A DNA stretch of 59,627 bases from contig NZ_KZ859511.1 in the NCBI RefSeq assembly GCF_003382685.1, positions 49,298 to 108,924 on the forward strand. Direction: 5' to 3'. Below are positions 25,261 through 33,122 of this stretch, one piece after another. The position numbers and the translations under genes are program-made. This stretch comes from Halorussus litoreus (GTDB lineage: Archaea; Halobacteriota; Halobacteria; Halobacteriales; Haladaptataceae). Within the stretch, counting starts at the first letter, position 1, and each line of letters begins with the position of its first letter. The notes below the pieces were generated by a model. It was given only the letters and a program-made list of their open reading frames with translations, was not told the DNA's origin and ran no database searches.

Positions 25261-25479
25261 TCAGTCGCTTTCGTTCGAGTTGGTCGGTCGCTCGGTACGT
25301 CCGCCGTCGGTCTCGATGTGGGCCGCCTCGAGCCGCCCGATGCGCTCGGCCTGCCGGTCGAACCGGGAGCCGATGTACTTGGTCTGCAGCACGTCGATTC
25401 CTCCGAGGCCGAGGATGAGCAGGGAGAGAATCACGTTCCCATCCAGTGCTCGGATGACGAGATCGGTGAACTCGCTCAT
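25261..25479 (-). CDS. small membrane protein with coiled tail
   Basis: 72 aa: hydrophobic helix at about 15-31, then a charged helix (R-F-D-R-Q-A-E-R-I-G-R-L-E-A-A-H) and a polar end. The ATG overlaps the stop of the 38-aa gene upstream. The helix-plus-coiled-coil layout recalls phage holin-like or membrane-anchor proteins, but no family is assigned. Confidence 0.65.
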   Translation of the reverse strand: MSEFTDLVIRALDGNVILSLLILGLGGIDVLQTKYIGSRFDRQAERIGRLEAAHIETDGGRTERPTNSNESD

Positions 25480-25592
25480 CGCCGGACCAACACCCCCACG
25501 ACGACGAGCGCGAGGGCCGCCAGTCCACCCGCGAGAACCGGTTTTCCTGCCAGCCAGTCGGCCACCGAGAGAACCTTGCACTCGACGCACAT
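25476..25592 (-). CDS. 38-aa membrane peptide with C-x2-C
   Basis: Starts M-C-V-E-C-K-V-L and continues into a single transmembrane helix ending in V-R-R. The stop overlaps the next ATG (ATGA). The 38-aa size, helix position and end (V-V-V-G-V-L-V) closely match the adjacent 38-aa gene, suggesting a tandem duplication. Confidence 0.6.
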   Translation of the reverse strand: MCVECKVLSVADWLAGKPVLAGGLAALALVVVGVLVRR

Positions 25593-25709
25593 CTACAGTA
25601 GCACCCCCACGACGACGAGCAGGAGCGCGACGACGCCCGCGAGTAGCGGACCACCGCCGGTGCCGACCAGCCCACCGACGAGCTGGCCGAGCGCACGTGC
25701 TGGGTTCAT
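25593..25709 (-). CDS. 38-aa membrane peptide
   Basis: M-N-P-A-R-A-L-G-Q-L then Gly-rich sequence and a hydrophobic helix ending in V-V-V-G-V-L-L. The start overlaps the stop of the large Gly-rich gene. Likely a small virion membrane protein and paralogue of its neighbour. Confidence 0.6.
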   Translation of the reverse strand: MNPARALGQLVGGLVGTGGGPLLAGVVALLLVVVGVLL

Positions 25710-26881
25710 CGTGCCACCCCCAGCAGGAGGACGACCGCGCCAGCGGCCGCGAGATTGGTCTGCGTCCGAGAGAGGCCACCCAGCGCCGGGAGCATGGGCA
25801 CGCCCATCTCGCCGCCCGGTGCGTTGTTCTCGTCGGTTCTCTCGACACTCACGCTTCCCGTGGCGGTCTGCTGGTCCCACGCGGCCGCAACCAGCGACGC
25901 GCGGATCGTCGTCGACCCGCCCGCGCCGACCGCCGCGAGGTCTTCCCAGTTGACCGTCGTCGACAGAGCCTTCTCCTCGCCCGCCGAGAGGTTCACGCTG
26001 TCCCGCCCGATGGTTGTACTGCCCACGGACCACCGGACTTCGACGTTGTTCGCGGCCCTCTCGCCGATGTTGTTCACGCGAGAGCGAATCGTCGTCTCGC
26101 CGTCCTTGTTGATGTTGACGTTCGTGAATCCGACGCCCTGAAGGACCGGAACCGGGCCGCCGGAATCACCGCCTCCGTTGCCACCGCCACCGCCGCCCGG
26201 ACTGCCATCTTCCGAGCCGTCGTCGGGGATTGGACCGTCACCCGAACCGGGCGCGCCACCGCCGCCAGCGCCGCCGCCGGAGCGGCCACCGTCGACGGAC
26301 ATGGAGCCGGCGCTCTCGGTCCGGGAGCCCCAGTCCGGACCGCCCGCGACGTGGACCGACACGTCCACCGATTCGCCCCCGAGACCGTAGCTCAGGAGGT
26401 CGGGGTGCGTGACGGTCGTTCGGACGGTTTTCGTGGAGCGCGACCCGATGGTCTTGGTGACGTTCAGGACCGTCTGGCCGCCAACGTCGAAGCTCACATC
26501 CACGTCGGCGGCGGTCTCGTCGCCGCGGTTTTCGATGGTCGCCTCAATCGTGGCCGACCCGGAGTTGCTGACGCGACTCGGGGCCGAGACCGATTCGATG
26601 GTCGGGTCGGCCGGGACGGGTGCGGGATCCACGTCCGGCGGGTCATCGTCGGGCGGATCGGACCGGTCGTCGGGTGGGACGTAGGGGTCGCTCCCGCCGC
26701 CTCCGGTCGGGGTCTCGTTCCCACCGCCGCCGCCTCCGCCGCCACCGCCATCGTCGTCGTCAATCGGGCCGGGCGCAGGGCCACCGCCGGGGCCGTCCGA
26801 CCCACTGCCGGGCTCTCCGGCGTCCGGCGAGTCGCCACCGCCACCGCCGTTGTCGAATCGGGGCGGACCTGTCATCACCAT
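25706..26881 (-). CDS. Gly/Asp-rich structural protein with two CARDB-like domains
   Basis: 391 aa. Two Gly-rich linkers (residues about 13-60 and 205-245) separate two immunoglobulin-like beta domains of the CARDB type: one near 95-185 (T-I-E-A-T-I-E-N-R-G-D-E-T-A), one near 255-345 (R-S-R-V-N-N-I-G-E-R-A). A C-terminal helix (A-A-G-A-V-V-L-L-L-G) anchors it. This suits a virion surface or spike protein displayed from the membrane. It overlaps the next small gene by 4 nt. Exact equivalent in known viruses not determined. Confidence 0.7.
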   Translation of the reverse strand: MVMTGPPRFDNGGGGGDSPDAGEPGSGSDGPGGGPAPGPIDDDDGGGGGGGGGGNETPTGGGGSDPYVPPDDRSDPPDDDPPDVDPAPVPADPTIESVSAPSRVSNSGSATIEATIENRGDETAADVDVSFDVGGQTVLNVTKTIGSRSTKTVRTTVTHPDLLSYGLGGESVDVSVHVAGGPDWGSRTESAGSMSVDGGRSGGGAGGGGAPGSGDGPIPDDGSEDGSPGGGGGGNGGGDSGGPVPVLQGVGFTNVNINKDGETTIRSRVNNIGERAANNVEVRWSVGSTTIGRDSVNLSAGEEKALSTTVNWEDLAAVGAGGSTTIRASLVAAAWDQQTATGSVSVERTDENNAPGGEMGVPMLPALGGLSRTQTNLAAAGAVVLLLGVAR

Positions 26882-27400
26882 TTAGACCACCACCAACAGG
26901 AGGACGCCGATACCGATTCCCGCGCCGAGCGTCGTCGTCGTCGCGCCGAGTTCGTCGGCGACCTGCTGAAGCATCCGTTTGAGCGAATCGACGGGACTCG
27001 GCTTGCTGGGGTCGCTGGCGTCGGATTCGATGGCGATCTGGTCGGCGATGTCGTCGTTGACCTGCTCCTTGCGGCCCTGCAAATCGTAGGCGTTGCCGCC
27101 CACAGCGACCGCTTCGACAGTAATGCGGTGGTTTCCGGTCTCGCCGATGGACGTGCTGAGCGCGACCGTGCGCTTGTTGCCGCTGGCGAGACACAGCTCG
27201 CGTTCGTCCACCTGCTCGCCGTCGACCTTGAGCCGGACCGGGGTCTTCCACCCGGCGATGTCGAGCTTCTTCGTCGGGCACGATCCGTGGCTGGCCCACG
27301 GGTCGGGACCGCCCTGCTTGACCGTCACGTCGACCTGAATGGTGTTGTTCGGAGGGGCTTCGTCGGGGATGTCGACCGCGACGAGCGACGGGTCACTCAT
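26882..27400 (-). CDS. virion-type membrane-anchored protein
   Basis: 172 aa from the ATG at 27400; a GTG 15 nt upstream is possible. A beta-rich N-terminal domain with two Cys (C-P-T-K-K and E-L-C-L-A) that could form a disulfide, then a charged stretch and a C-terminal helix ending G-V-L-L-L-V-V-V. Together with the next gene it forms a pair of tail-anchored beta proteins, consistent with a spike complex. Confidence 0.65.
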   Translation of the reverse strand: MSDPSLVAVDIPDEAPPNNTIQVDVTVKQGGPDPWASHGSCPTKKLDIAGWKTPVRLKVDGEQVDERELCLASGNKRTVALSTSIGETGNHRITVEAVAVGGNAYDLQGRKEQVNDDIADQIAIESDASDPSKPSPVDSLKRMLQQVADELGATTTTLGAGIGIGVLLLVVV

Positions 27401-27463
27401 CGCCACGTCGACCACCTCCGTTCTGTGCGTCTGCCGTCCGTGAAGCTGTCGAATTCATGTGTC

Positions 27464-27910
27464 TTAGGCCATGTGCGGGTAGATGTGTTCGTTCCAGATG
27501 CTATCCAGCGGAGTCGCGACGCCGAAGGCGTGGTTGGCGAGATCGTCCCACGCGACCAGCAGCAGCGCGAGGACGACGACGGCCTTCAGCGGGAAGATCG
27601 CCCAGTAGGGCCGCGGCCAGTCGCACCCGAGGCGGTTCACGGTGAGGACCGCGACCGCGTGCGTGACCGAGAGCGTGGCAACGGCCAGCCCGAGCAGCGA
27701 GAGGGCCGCGCCGACGACAGGGTACCACGGCCACATGAGCGAGAAGGCGAACTCGGACGCCAGCAGGCCGCTGACGACGGTGACGGGTTCGCGCCGGGGG
27801 AAGTTGTCCCAGACGACAGCCGCGACGACGAGCGCCGCCAGCACGGCGTAATGGAAGTGATGGGGGGCGAACACGGCGCTGTCCGGGATGGATTCGTACG
27901 GGAACGTCAT
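27464..27910 (-). CDS. polytopic membrane protein
   Basis: 148 aa with four hydrophobic segments (about 20-35, 45-60, 62-85 and 105-120). No motif seen. ATGA overlap with the gene before it. A 63-nt gap separates it from the next gene and contains only a 17-codon ORF that is not convincing. Confidence 0.65.
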   Translation of the reverse strand: MTFPYESIPDSAVFAPHHFHYAVLAALVVAAVVWDNFPRREPVTVVSGLLASEFAFSLMWPWYPVVGAALSLLGLAVATLSVTHAVAVLTVNRLGCDWPRPYWAIFPLKAVVVLALLLVAWDDLANHAFGVATPLDSIWNEHIYPHMA

Positions 27911-28470
27911 TTGTGGATATCCTCCGTCACGACGCCCGTACTGTCGATACTCGCCGAGACGTTCTTCTTGAGCCGGAACGTCACGTCAGCGTAAGTCTCG
28001 GAGTTCCCGAACACTGACTGCACCTCGAAACCCACGAGGTCATCCATTTCGGCGGAGACGGTGAACGGGACAGTATATGTCCCATTTCCATCTCCACCAA
28101 CGACATTCCCATCAAAGTCAACCTCTACTTGGTCCCCAGCAGTCCCGTTCTCCACAGTCACCTCAGCCGTTATTGTATGCCCCTGTGGAACCCAACTTTG
28201 CTGGACGAAGGTTTCGTCAGTGTTGCGATTAATCATCTCATCCAGCCGCAAACGGCGGTTTTCGAGATTGGCCGAACTGACGGCATCATCGAGATACATC
28301 TCGAACGGTCCATACTCCAGCACGATCACGCTAGGAGAAGCAGACGCAGAGGCGGTCGCATGCGTATCGACGTGGACAGAATCGCCATCCACAACCGTCA
28401 CGCCCTCGCTGTAACCGTCGGCGTCGCTCTGCACCGTAATCGCCGCTTCATCGACGCGATTCCAGACCAT
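27907..28470 (-). CDS. putative virion structural protein
   Basis: 187 aa, acidic, predicted beta-rich, without membrane segment. Contains Ala/Ser repeats (T-A-S-A-S-A-S-P-S) near residue 40 and a CARDB-like stretch (T-A-E-V-T-V-E-N-G-T-A-G-D-Q-V-E-V-D-F) near 100-120. Local GC is lower than in its neighbours. Coupled to the fibre-like gene upstream by a one-base overlap. Confidence 0.6.
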   Translation of the reverse strand: MVWNRVDEAAITVQSDADGYSEGVTVVDGDSVHVDTHATASASASPSVIVLEYGPFEMYLDDAVSSANLENRRLRLDEMINRNTDETFVQQSWVPQGHTITAEVTVENGTAGDQVEVDFDGNVVGGDGNGTYTVPFTVSAEMDDLVGFEVQSVFGNSETYADVTFRLKKNVSASIDSTGVVTEDIHK

Positions 28471-28964
28471 TAGGTACCGTCCTCCACGTACAGCTCGCCG
28501 GTGCTACTGACGTAGGCAACACTACCCTCCGACAGCCCACTCGGGAGATCGCCCTCGGTCGCGTATACGGGGAACGGGATTGCATTGCCTGACGCAATGA
28601 CGTTCCGGATGTTCGAATCGCTCCGGTGCTGGCCGGGCTGGACCGACGAGAGCTTGCGGTGGTCGGATATCGTCTCCTCCAGCCACGCGTTGCCGTCCCA
28701 GATGTACACCGCATCGGCGTCCGGGTCAAACCACTCTTCTCCCTCGCTGGGATTGGAGGGTTCGGTGGTCGAGACGTAGTTGACGCTCGACGTGATTTCG
28801 GTCGCGTGAAGGCCGTCGACGGTCTCGGCGTCGATCTGGCCGTCGGTCGCGGCACGGGCGTCGTCGTCGGTGTAGAGGTCCGAGGCGGCCGCCGAGTCGG
28901 AGTGCGGGTTGGCCTTCGCTTCGTGGCCTTCGACTTCTCGCTTGGTGGTGTCGACGTTGCCCAT
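28470..28964 (-). CDS. fibre/attachment-like virion protein
   Basis: 164 aa. Contains Y-T-D-D-D-A-R-A-A near residue 31, a motif seen in haloviral fibre proteins, then a W-F-D-P-D-A-D-A-V-Y-I-W-D-G-N-A-W segment typical of small beta domains in phage fibres, then S-D-H-R-K-L-S-S-V-Q-P-G-Q-H. Host recognition is a reasonable inference. Family not confirmed by search. Confidence 0.6.
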   Translation of the reverse strand: MGNVDTTKREVEGHEAKANPHSDSAAASDLYTDDDARAATDGQIDAETVDGLHATEITSSVNYVSTTEPSNPSEGEEWFDPDADAVYIWDGNAWLEETISDHRKLSSVQPGQHRSDSNIRNVIASGNAIPFPVYATEGDLPSGLSEGSVAYVSSTGELYVEDGT

Positions 28965-28966
28965 CG

Positions 28967-29329
28967 CTATTCACCCGAGTAGTAGCCGAAGGTCGGTGCG
29001 CCCGTTCCGTCGGGGTCCTTGAAGGTGACCGAATCCATCTCGATGGACTCCTCCTCGAAGGCCGCGCCGCGCAGCTGCACGTCCTCGATCTGGTCACCGG
29101 TCTTGGTCGTGATGTCCATCCGGATGGCGGTGCCAGTTTCGAGCACCTTCAGGAACTGAATGGTGAAGCCCGCGGGGTCGAAGGTCGTCGGGTAGGTGTC
29201 GCCCTCGTTGGGGTTGACCGCGAACGACCCACCGACGTCGTAGTTGTTCGTCTGGATGACACCGGTCGTGGACGTGGCGACGATGCCATTCGTCCCGCGG
29301 ATGGTGCGGCTGTTCTCCCTGTACCCCAT
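28967..29329 (-). CDS. putative virion structural protein
   Basis: 120 aa, beta-rich, no membrane helix; N-terminus R-E-N-S-R-T-I-R-G-T-N-G-I-V-A-T. Sits between the fibre-like gene and a 144-aa structural candidate with ATGA coupling. Likely part of the capsid or spike base (from position only). Confidence 0.6.
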   Translation of the reverse strand: MGYRENSRTIRGTNGIVATSTTGVIQTNNYDVGGSFAVNPNEGDTYPTTFDPAGFTIQFLKVLETGTAIRMDITTKTGDQIEDVQLRGAAFEEESIEMDSVTFKDPDGTGAPTFGYYSGE

Positions 29330-29763
29330 CAGTTCTCACCTCCGAACGGCAGGGCATCCAGCACGGTCTCGATGAAGCCCATGAGGCCGGCCTCGTAGTC
29401 GACCGAGACGGCCGCGTTCGCGTGATAGAGGTACTCCGTCTCGGTGTTCTCGACTCGGATGATTATCTCGTCGCCTTCCTGCACCTCTTCCCGGAGGTCG
29501 GGATCGTGGGTGTCGTCGTCGCCAGTGAGGAACTCCTTGCCGAGATGGTCGATGAGCGACCGCTCGTTGCCGTCGTGCTTGACGAGGAACTGATACCGGA
29601 GGTCGAAGTCGTGGCCGATGTAGTTCCGCGCCCAGATCTGCTCTATCGTCCCGTCCTGCTCCATCTCCATCGACGCTTCGACCACATTCTGCTCGTCGTC
29701 CTCGGCGTCGGGGTCGAGCGCGGGCACGTCCTCGAACAGACTGAGGTACGCTTTTCGCTCCAT
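29329..29763 (-). CDS. putative virion structural protein
   Basis: 144 aa; acidic beta-rich body with a hydrophobic amphipathic C-terminus (G-L-M-G-F-I-E-T-V-L-D-A-L-P-F). Starts immediately after the 76-aa membrane gene ends. The paired 144- and 120-aa proteins may form a vertex complex, as seen in related viruses (inference from order). Confidence 0.6.
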   Translation of the reverse strand: MERKAYLSLFEDVPALDPDAEDDEQNVVEASMEMEQDGTIEQIWARNYIGHDFDLRYQFLVKHDGNERSLIDHLGKEFLTGDDDTHDPDLREEVQEGDEIIIRVENTETEYLYHANAAVSVDYEAGLMGFIETVLDALPFGGEN

Positions 29764-29994
29764 TCAGGCCACCTCGCTGAAGAACTTGTACGCGGTGATG
29801 GCGTGGACGATAGCGGTTGCGAGGCCCGCGAACGGAGAGACGATCTCCGAGAGGGTGCGTGCGGTTGCGATGAGTCCCGAGATGGTCGACGTGTCGTTAT
29901 TACCCCCGTCGCTCTCGGGACTGTCGGGCGTCTCGCCACCGCTGTCGGTCACGCTGGGCTGTTCGCCGTCGATTTTGGGTTTGCCAGTAAACAT
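29764..29994 (-). CDS. small single-helix membrane protein
   Basis: 76 aa: a polar Ser/Gly/Asp-rich N-terminal half and a C-terminal hydrophobic region (S-P-F-A-G-L-A-T-A-I-V-H-A-I-T). Follows the larger capsid candidate gene by 17 nt, the place of a small membrane virion protein in SH1-like gene orders. Confidence 0.65.
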   Translation of the reverse strand: MFTGKPKIDGEQPSVTDSGGETPDSPESDGGNNDTSTISGLIATARTLSEIVSPFAGLATAIVHAITAYKFFSEVA

Positions 29995-30011
29995 GGTAGG
30001 AGGGAAAGGGG

Positions 30012-30797
30012 TTAGTCCGCCATGCTCTGCCGGACCCGTTCGCGGACCTGTGCGGGCGTCTCACCCTCGCGGAGCTCGCGCTTCTGGAACGGAAGCGCGA
30101 CCCGGAGATTCGTCGGGTCCGGGTCGTCGTCACCGGGGACTGTGAGGACTTCGTGGTCGTCGTAGAACATGATGTCGACGTGCTGCTCCGGACCGATGAC
30201 GCCGTTGAGACCGGAGTTGCTGTTGTTCCAGTCGATCTCGCGGTTGCCCTCGGGCTCGTCGGGGTTGGTGAACGCCCACCGAATCGCGTCTTCACGGTGG
30301 AGCTGATCGCTCGACGAGTCTCGCTCGGCGCTCCGGCGTCGGATACGCGCGAACCCGGCGCGAACGACCGTGTAGAGGTCTACCTCGGTCTGGCTTCCGC
30401 CGGTCTCGGTGAGAGTGACCTCCCGAACGAAATCGTCGTCGTCACCGAATCCGTCGTAGTGGACGGTGGTCGAATCGGTGACGAGCGTGTCCTTGTTCCC
30501 GTCGCCCGATTCGTCGTAGAACCCGACGAGGTAGGCCTGACGGTTGTACTCGCCGGTGGTCGGGTCCGGGAGATAGGGCACGCGCGGCGCTTCCGGATCG
30601 AGCGACTTGGTCTCGGTACTGTCGGCCGCGACGGTGACCGTCTGCTTGACGGTGAGCGCGAGGATGAGGGGCTTCCGGAGGTCGCACATCAACACCCGGT
30701 CGTCGTCGACCGTGTGGGTGGCGACCGCGGTCTCCTCGCCCGCTCGGTTCGCGGTCCAGTCGAAATCGGATTCGGTGAGAGTTTCAGGGTAGGCCAT
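30012..30797 (-). CDS. candidate large major capsid protein (VP4-like)
   Basis: 261 aa, acidic, no membrane helix, strand-rich as expected for a single jelly-roll. It is 11 nt downstream of the 166-aa candidate and the pair matches the small/large capsid pair of SH1-like viruses in order and approximate size (VP7 then VP4). The assignment is by synteny with the ATPase and paired arrangement, not by a motif. An N-terminal M-A-Y-P-E-T start follows a clean gap. Confidence 0.6.
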   Translation of the reverse strand: MAYPETLTESDFDWTANRAGEETAVATHTVDDDRVLMCDLRKPLILALTVKQTVTVAADSTETKSLDPEAPRVPYLPDPTTGEYNRQAYLVGFYDESGDGNKDTLVTDSTTVHYDGFGDDDDFVREVTLTETGGSQTEVDLYTVVRAGFARIRRRSAERDSSSDQLHREDAIRWAFTNPDEPEGNREIDWNNSNSGLNGVIGPEQHVDIMFYDDHEVLTVPGDDDPDPTNLRVALPFQKRELREGETPAQVRERVRQSMAD

Positions 30798-30808
30798 GCT
30801 CTCTCACC

Positions 30809-31309
30809 TCAGTTCCGGTAGACGGTCATGTCGTAGTTGAAGTACGTCGCGTCGGCGTCGATCTCGTCGTCACAGTTGGTGACGAGCCCGATCTGGTCGT
30901 CGGGGTCGAAGGTGAGAGTGTCGACGCCTTCGTCGATGGCGCGGTCGTCGAACTCGATGAGGCGGCGGTCTGACGCCCGGCCGTCCTGCTGCTTGGCGAT
31001 GGACAGCTGGTTGAAGGCGTCGATGGTCCAGATGGCGAACACCTGCCACTGGTTCATCGGAGCGTCCTTCTCGCGGTAGGCCAGCCCGAACTGCGACCCG
31101 AGCGCGGGGTCGTCGTTTGCACCGGCCGGACCGCTGTTGTCGGCGGTCGTTTCAGCCTCCATGACCGCCGAGTCTCCCTCTTCGATCATCCACTGCTGAG
31201 CTTCTGGAACAGTCCAGATTTGGACCGGCGAGGGTGTGTCGAGCGTGCGGTCGTTCTGTGCCGCCTCCACGTGCTTGGACGACGACGAGAGTTCATCCTG
31301 CTGGGGCAT
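30809..31309 (-). CDS. candidate small major capsid protein (VP7-like)
   Basis: 166 aa, acidic, strand-rich, no signal or membrane segment. Positioned directly before the larger capsid candidate. The size is close to that of VP7 of SH1-like viruses. It follows a 100-aa two-helix membrane protein, again as in such viruses. Inferred from order; structural prediction would decide. Confidence 0.58.
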   Translation of the reverse strand: MPQQDELSSSSKHVEAAQNDRTLDTPSPVQIWTVPEAQQWMIEEGDSAVMEAETTADNSGPAGANDDPALGSQFGLAYREKDAPMNQWQVFAIWTIDAFNQLSIAKQQDGRASDRRLIEFDDRAIDEGVDTLTFDPDDQIGLVTNCDDEIDADATYFNYDMTVYRN

Positions 31310-31310
31310 C

Positions 31311-31613
31311 TTACTGTCCCCCCTCCACGACGACGATGATACCCAGCATCAGCGATGCCACGCCGCCAGCCAGCGAGAGTTGGCCGTAGGTCCCGTTCAG
31401 CGGGCCGATGACGGCCGCGCCACCGAGCATGAGCGCGGCGAGCGCGAACAGCGCACCGCCCCAGATGCGAGCCGCGTCGCGGTCACCCTCGAAGACCGCG
31501 TTGGCGAACGAGGCCGCGAGGTTACCCCCATCGGCGAGCTGGAACGTGGTCGGAAGGCCGGCCGCGACGAACGACGAGACCAGCGCGGTGGTCTCTTTGC
31601 TGGTGAGCGTCAT
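31311..31613 (-). CDS. two-helix membrane protein
   Basis: 100 aa with hydrophobic helices near 50-68 and 77-95 and an amphipathic N-terminal part. The start overlaps the stop of the preceding 49-codon gene (ATGA). Likely located in the virion membrane. Confidence 0.68.
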   Translation of the reverse strand: MTLTSKETTALVSSFVAAGLPTTFQLADGGNLAASFANAVFEGDRDAARIWGGALFALAALMLGGAAVIGPLNGTYGQLSLAGGVASLMLGIIVVVEGGQ

Positions 31614-31762
31614 CAGAGAATCACCACGTAGCCGACGGCACCGGCGGCCACGAGGGCCAGCACGAGCGCGATGCCGATCTTGTCTGTCATGAGTCCTTTC
31701 AGTCGGGCGAGCAGGTCAGACGAGGTCGACCCGCTCGAATCGTTGGGGTTTTGCGACGCCAT
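31613..31762 (-). CDS. small tail-anchored membrane protein
   Basis: 49 aa from the ATG at 31762 (M-A-S-Q-N-P); an alternative ATG at 31783 would add seven residues. The nearer start is favoured because the repeated promoter-like element at 31793 then lies 31 nt upstream, almost the same distance as the matching element before 34346. A C-terminal helix (I-A-L-V-L-A-L-V-A-A-G-A-V-G-Y-V-V) ends the protein. First gene of the structural operon. Confidence 0.6.
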   Translation of the reverse strand: MASQNPNDSSGSTSSDLLARLKGLMTDKIGIALVLALVAAGAVGYVVIL

Positions 31763-31792
31763 GCGTTCGATAATCTGGCGCATTGAGCCTTG

Positions 31793-31824
31793 AAAGTCGA
31801 ATTTGTCGGATAAGCGCCGGACTG
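31793..31824 (-). promoter_or_regulatory. repeated 32-nt promoter-like element, copy 1
   Basis: Shares 26 of 32 positions with 34380-34411, including AAAGTCGAATT and GTCGG and AGCG on the plus strand. Both copies sit about 31-34 nt before the first gene of a minus-strand operon, so a common viral promoter or activator site is likely. Confidence 0.6.
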
Positions 31825-31854
31825 AGGAATGCCGAGAGGCGGCCGGTGGGCGGA

Positions 31855-32490
31855 TTACGAGAGGTGGTCGGGAACCGGAACCGGACCGCGAACTTCGGAA
31901 TCGCCGCCGAGTTTGTTCTCGTACGTGAGGAACTGGTAGGAGGTCGGGTTTATCTCGCCGCCTTTCCGGACTTTTCGCTTTCCGGGGATGTTCGCCTCTC
32001 GCATCTTCTTGTCCCACGAATCGCCATACGAGAAGATGATGTAGTTGTCTATCTGAGACCAGACCTTGTTCGGGATGTCCTTCGCCATGTGGACGGCGAA
32101 GACGAACCCGATGTTCTGGTGGCTGACGGTGTAGCTCGCCAGTTTCTTGATGGGGTCGGGGCAGGAGTTCGCAGACGTGTAGTTGTGCATCTCGTCGAGG
32201 AACAGGTACCCGTTCTGGAGTTGGCCGACCGCACGGACGTACTCGGCCATGCGCTCTTCGGTGATGGCCCCGCGGTTGTCCCTGACGACCTGCCGGGTGT
32301 TACCGTTCATCCACTGTCGCCAGACGTCGCTGTAGTCTTCGACGGCGGTCGAGCCGGGCGGACCGTGTTCGTAGTTCGGATCGATTGCGACAAACCGGTC
32401 CATCTGGGTAAGCAGGTACTCGGTGAGGACCGACTTGCCGCTGTTCTTCTGCCCGATGATGGCGGTCACCTCGCCGTAGTCGATGTTCAC
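31855..32490 (-). CDS. genome-packaging-type ATPase (FtsK/HerA-like)
   Basis: 211 aa. Walker A G-Q-K-N-S-G-K-S at about residues 13-20 and Walker B Y-L-F-L-D-E near 96-101, followed by H-Q-N-I-G-F-V-F-A-V-H with a polar sensor. Small ATPases of this type pump the genome in membrane-containing PRD1/SH1-like viruses. The GTG start overlaps the preceding zinc-finger stop (GTGA). The protein ends 92 nt before the structural operon starts. Confidence 0.83.
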   Translation of the reverse strand: MNIDYGEVTAIIGQKNSGKSVLTEYLLTQMDRFVAIDPNYEHGPPGSTAVEDYSDVWRQWMNGNTRQVVRDNRGAITEERMAEYVRAVGQLQNGYLFLDEMHNYTSANSCPDPIKKLASYTVSHQNIGFVFAVHMAKDIPNKVWSQIDNYIIFSYGDSWDKKMREANIPGKRKVRKGGEINPTSYQFLTYENKLGGDSEVRGPVPVPDHLS

Positions 32491-32603
32491 GGGCCAACCA
32501 CCTCCCCGGTCGCGGTGTCCTCGTCGAGCGTTCCACACCGAGCGCACCGCTCCTGCCCGGCGTGGTCGTCCCACCGCATCTGGTGGGTGCCGGGTTCGCA
32601 CAT
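32487..32603 (-). CDS. 38-aa zinc-ribbon peptide
   Basis: Starts M-C-E-P-G-T-H and has C-A-R-C-G, so with C2 and H7 it offers four ligands for one zinc. Its stop overlaps the GTG of the ATPase, and its ATG lies one base after the stop of the 171-aa gene. Coupling on both sides supports reality. Confidence 0.65.
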   Translation of the reverse strand: MCEPGTHQMRWDDHAGQERCARCGTLDEDTATGEVVGP

Positions 32604-32604
32604 C

Positions 32605-33120
32605 CTATGCGCCTCCTGTACCGGGGAGATCGTCCGAGTCGAGAATAGCGGAGTTCCGGACGTGTTCACCGACGACCTGAATGGGTTCGTCAGATTCGGC
32701 CCAGTTGGCTTCCGGATCGATACCTGCATCCTCGTAGTAGCCTTCGGCTCGGTAGAGGTCGTAGAGGTACTTGGCGGCTGCAGCGGTCTCGGCCGACGCT
32801 CCGACGAGACCTTGCACCGCAAGAGGCTGGAGGGTCTCGTACCCTCCAAACATAGCGAGTAGCTGCTCTCCCTCCACGTCCTGTCCGAGTAGAAGCGGAG
32901 CGAACGTTTCCGCGAGGTCCGCTATCCACGCGTCGGGGTCGAGGTCGGTTTCCGTCGCTCCATCGGTGAAGAGGGTGTCTAACTCTTCCTCGATGTGATA
33001 GAGGGTTTCGGGGGAAACGTCCTGTTCGTCGGCGAGTACGGCGAGTCGGTCGGCTCGTTCCTCGTCTGTTTCGTTGGCGCTGTTCTGCAGGGTCTCGATG
33101 AGTTCCATGAGCTGCATCAT
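32605..33120 (-). CDS. viral hypothetical protein
   Basis: 171 aa, acidic and largely helical (E-T-L-Y-H-I-E-E-E-L-D-T-L-F; A-E-T-A-A-A-A-K-Y-L-Y-D-L-Y). No membrane helix or motif. Sits 2 nt after the long disordered protein and directly before the zinc ribbon and ATPase, so it probably serves assembly or packaging. Confidence 0.62.
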   Translation of the reverse strand: MMQLMELIETLQNSANETDEERADRLAVLADEQDVSPETLYHIEEELDTLFTDGATETDLDPDAWIADLAETFAPLLLGQDVEGEQLLAMFGGYETLQPLAVQGLVGASAETAAAAKYLYDLYRAEGYYEDAGIDPEANWAESDEPIQVVGEHVRNSAILDSDDLPGTGGA

Positions 33121-33122
33121 TG

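Noticed and set aside
27401-27463. 17-codon ORF between two viral membrane-protein genes
   Set aside because: Too short, and only a chance overlap with the next start; no motif.
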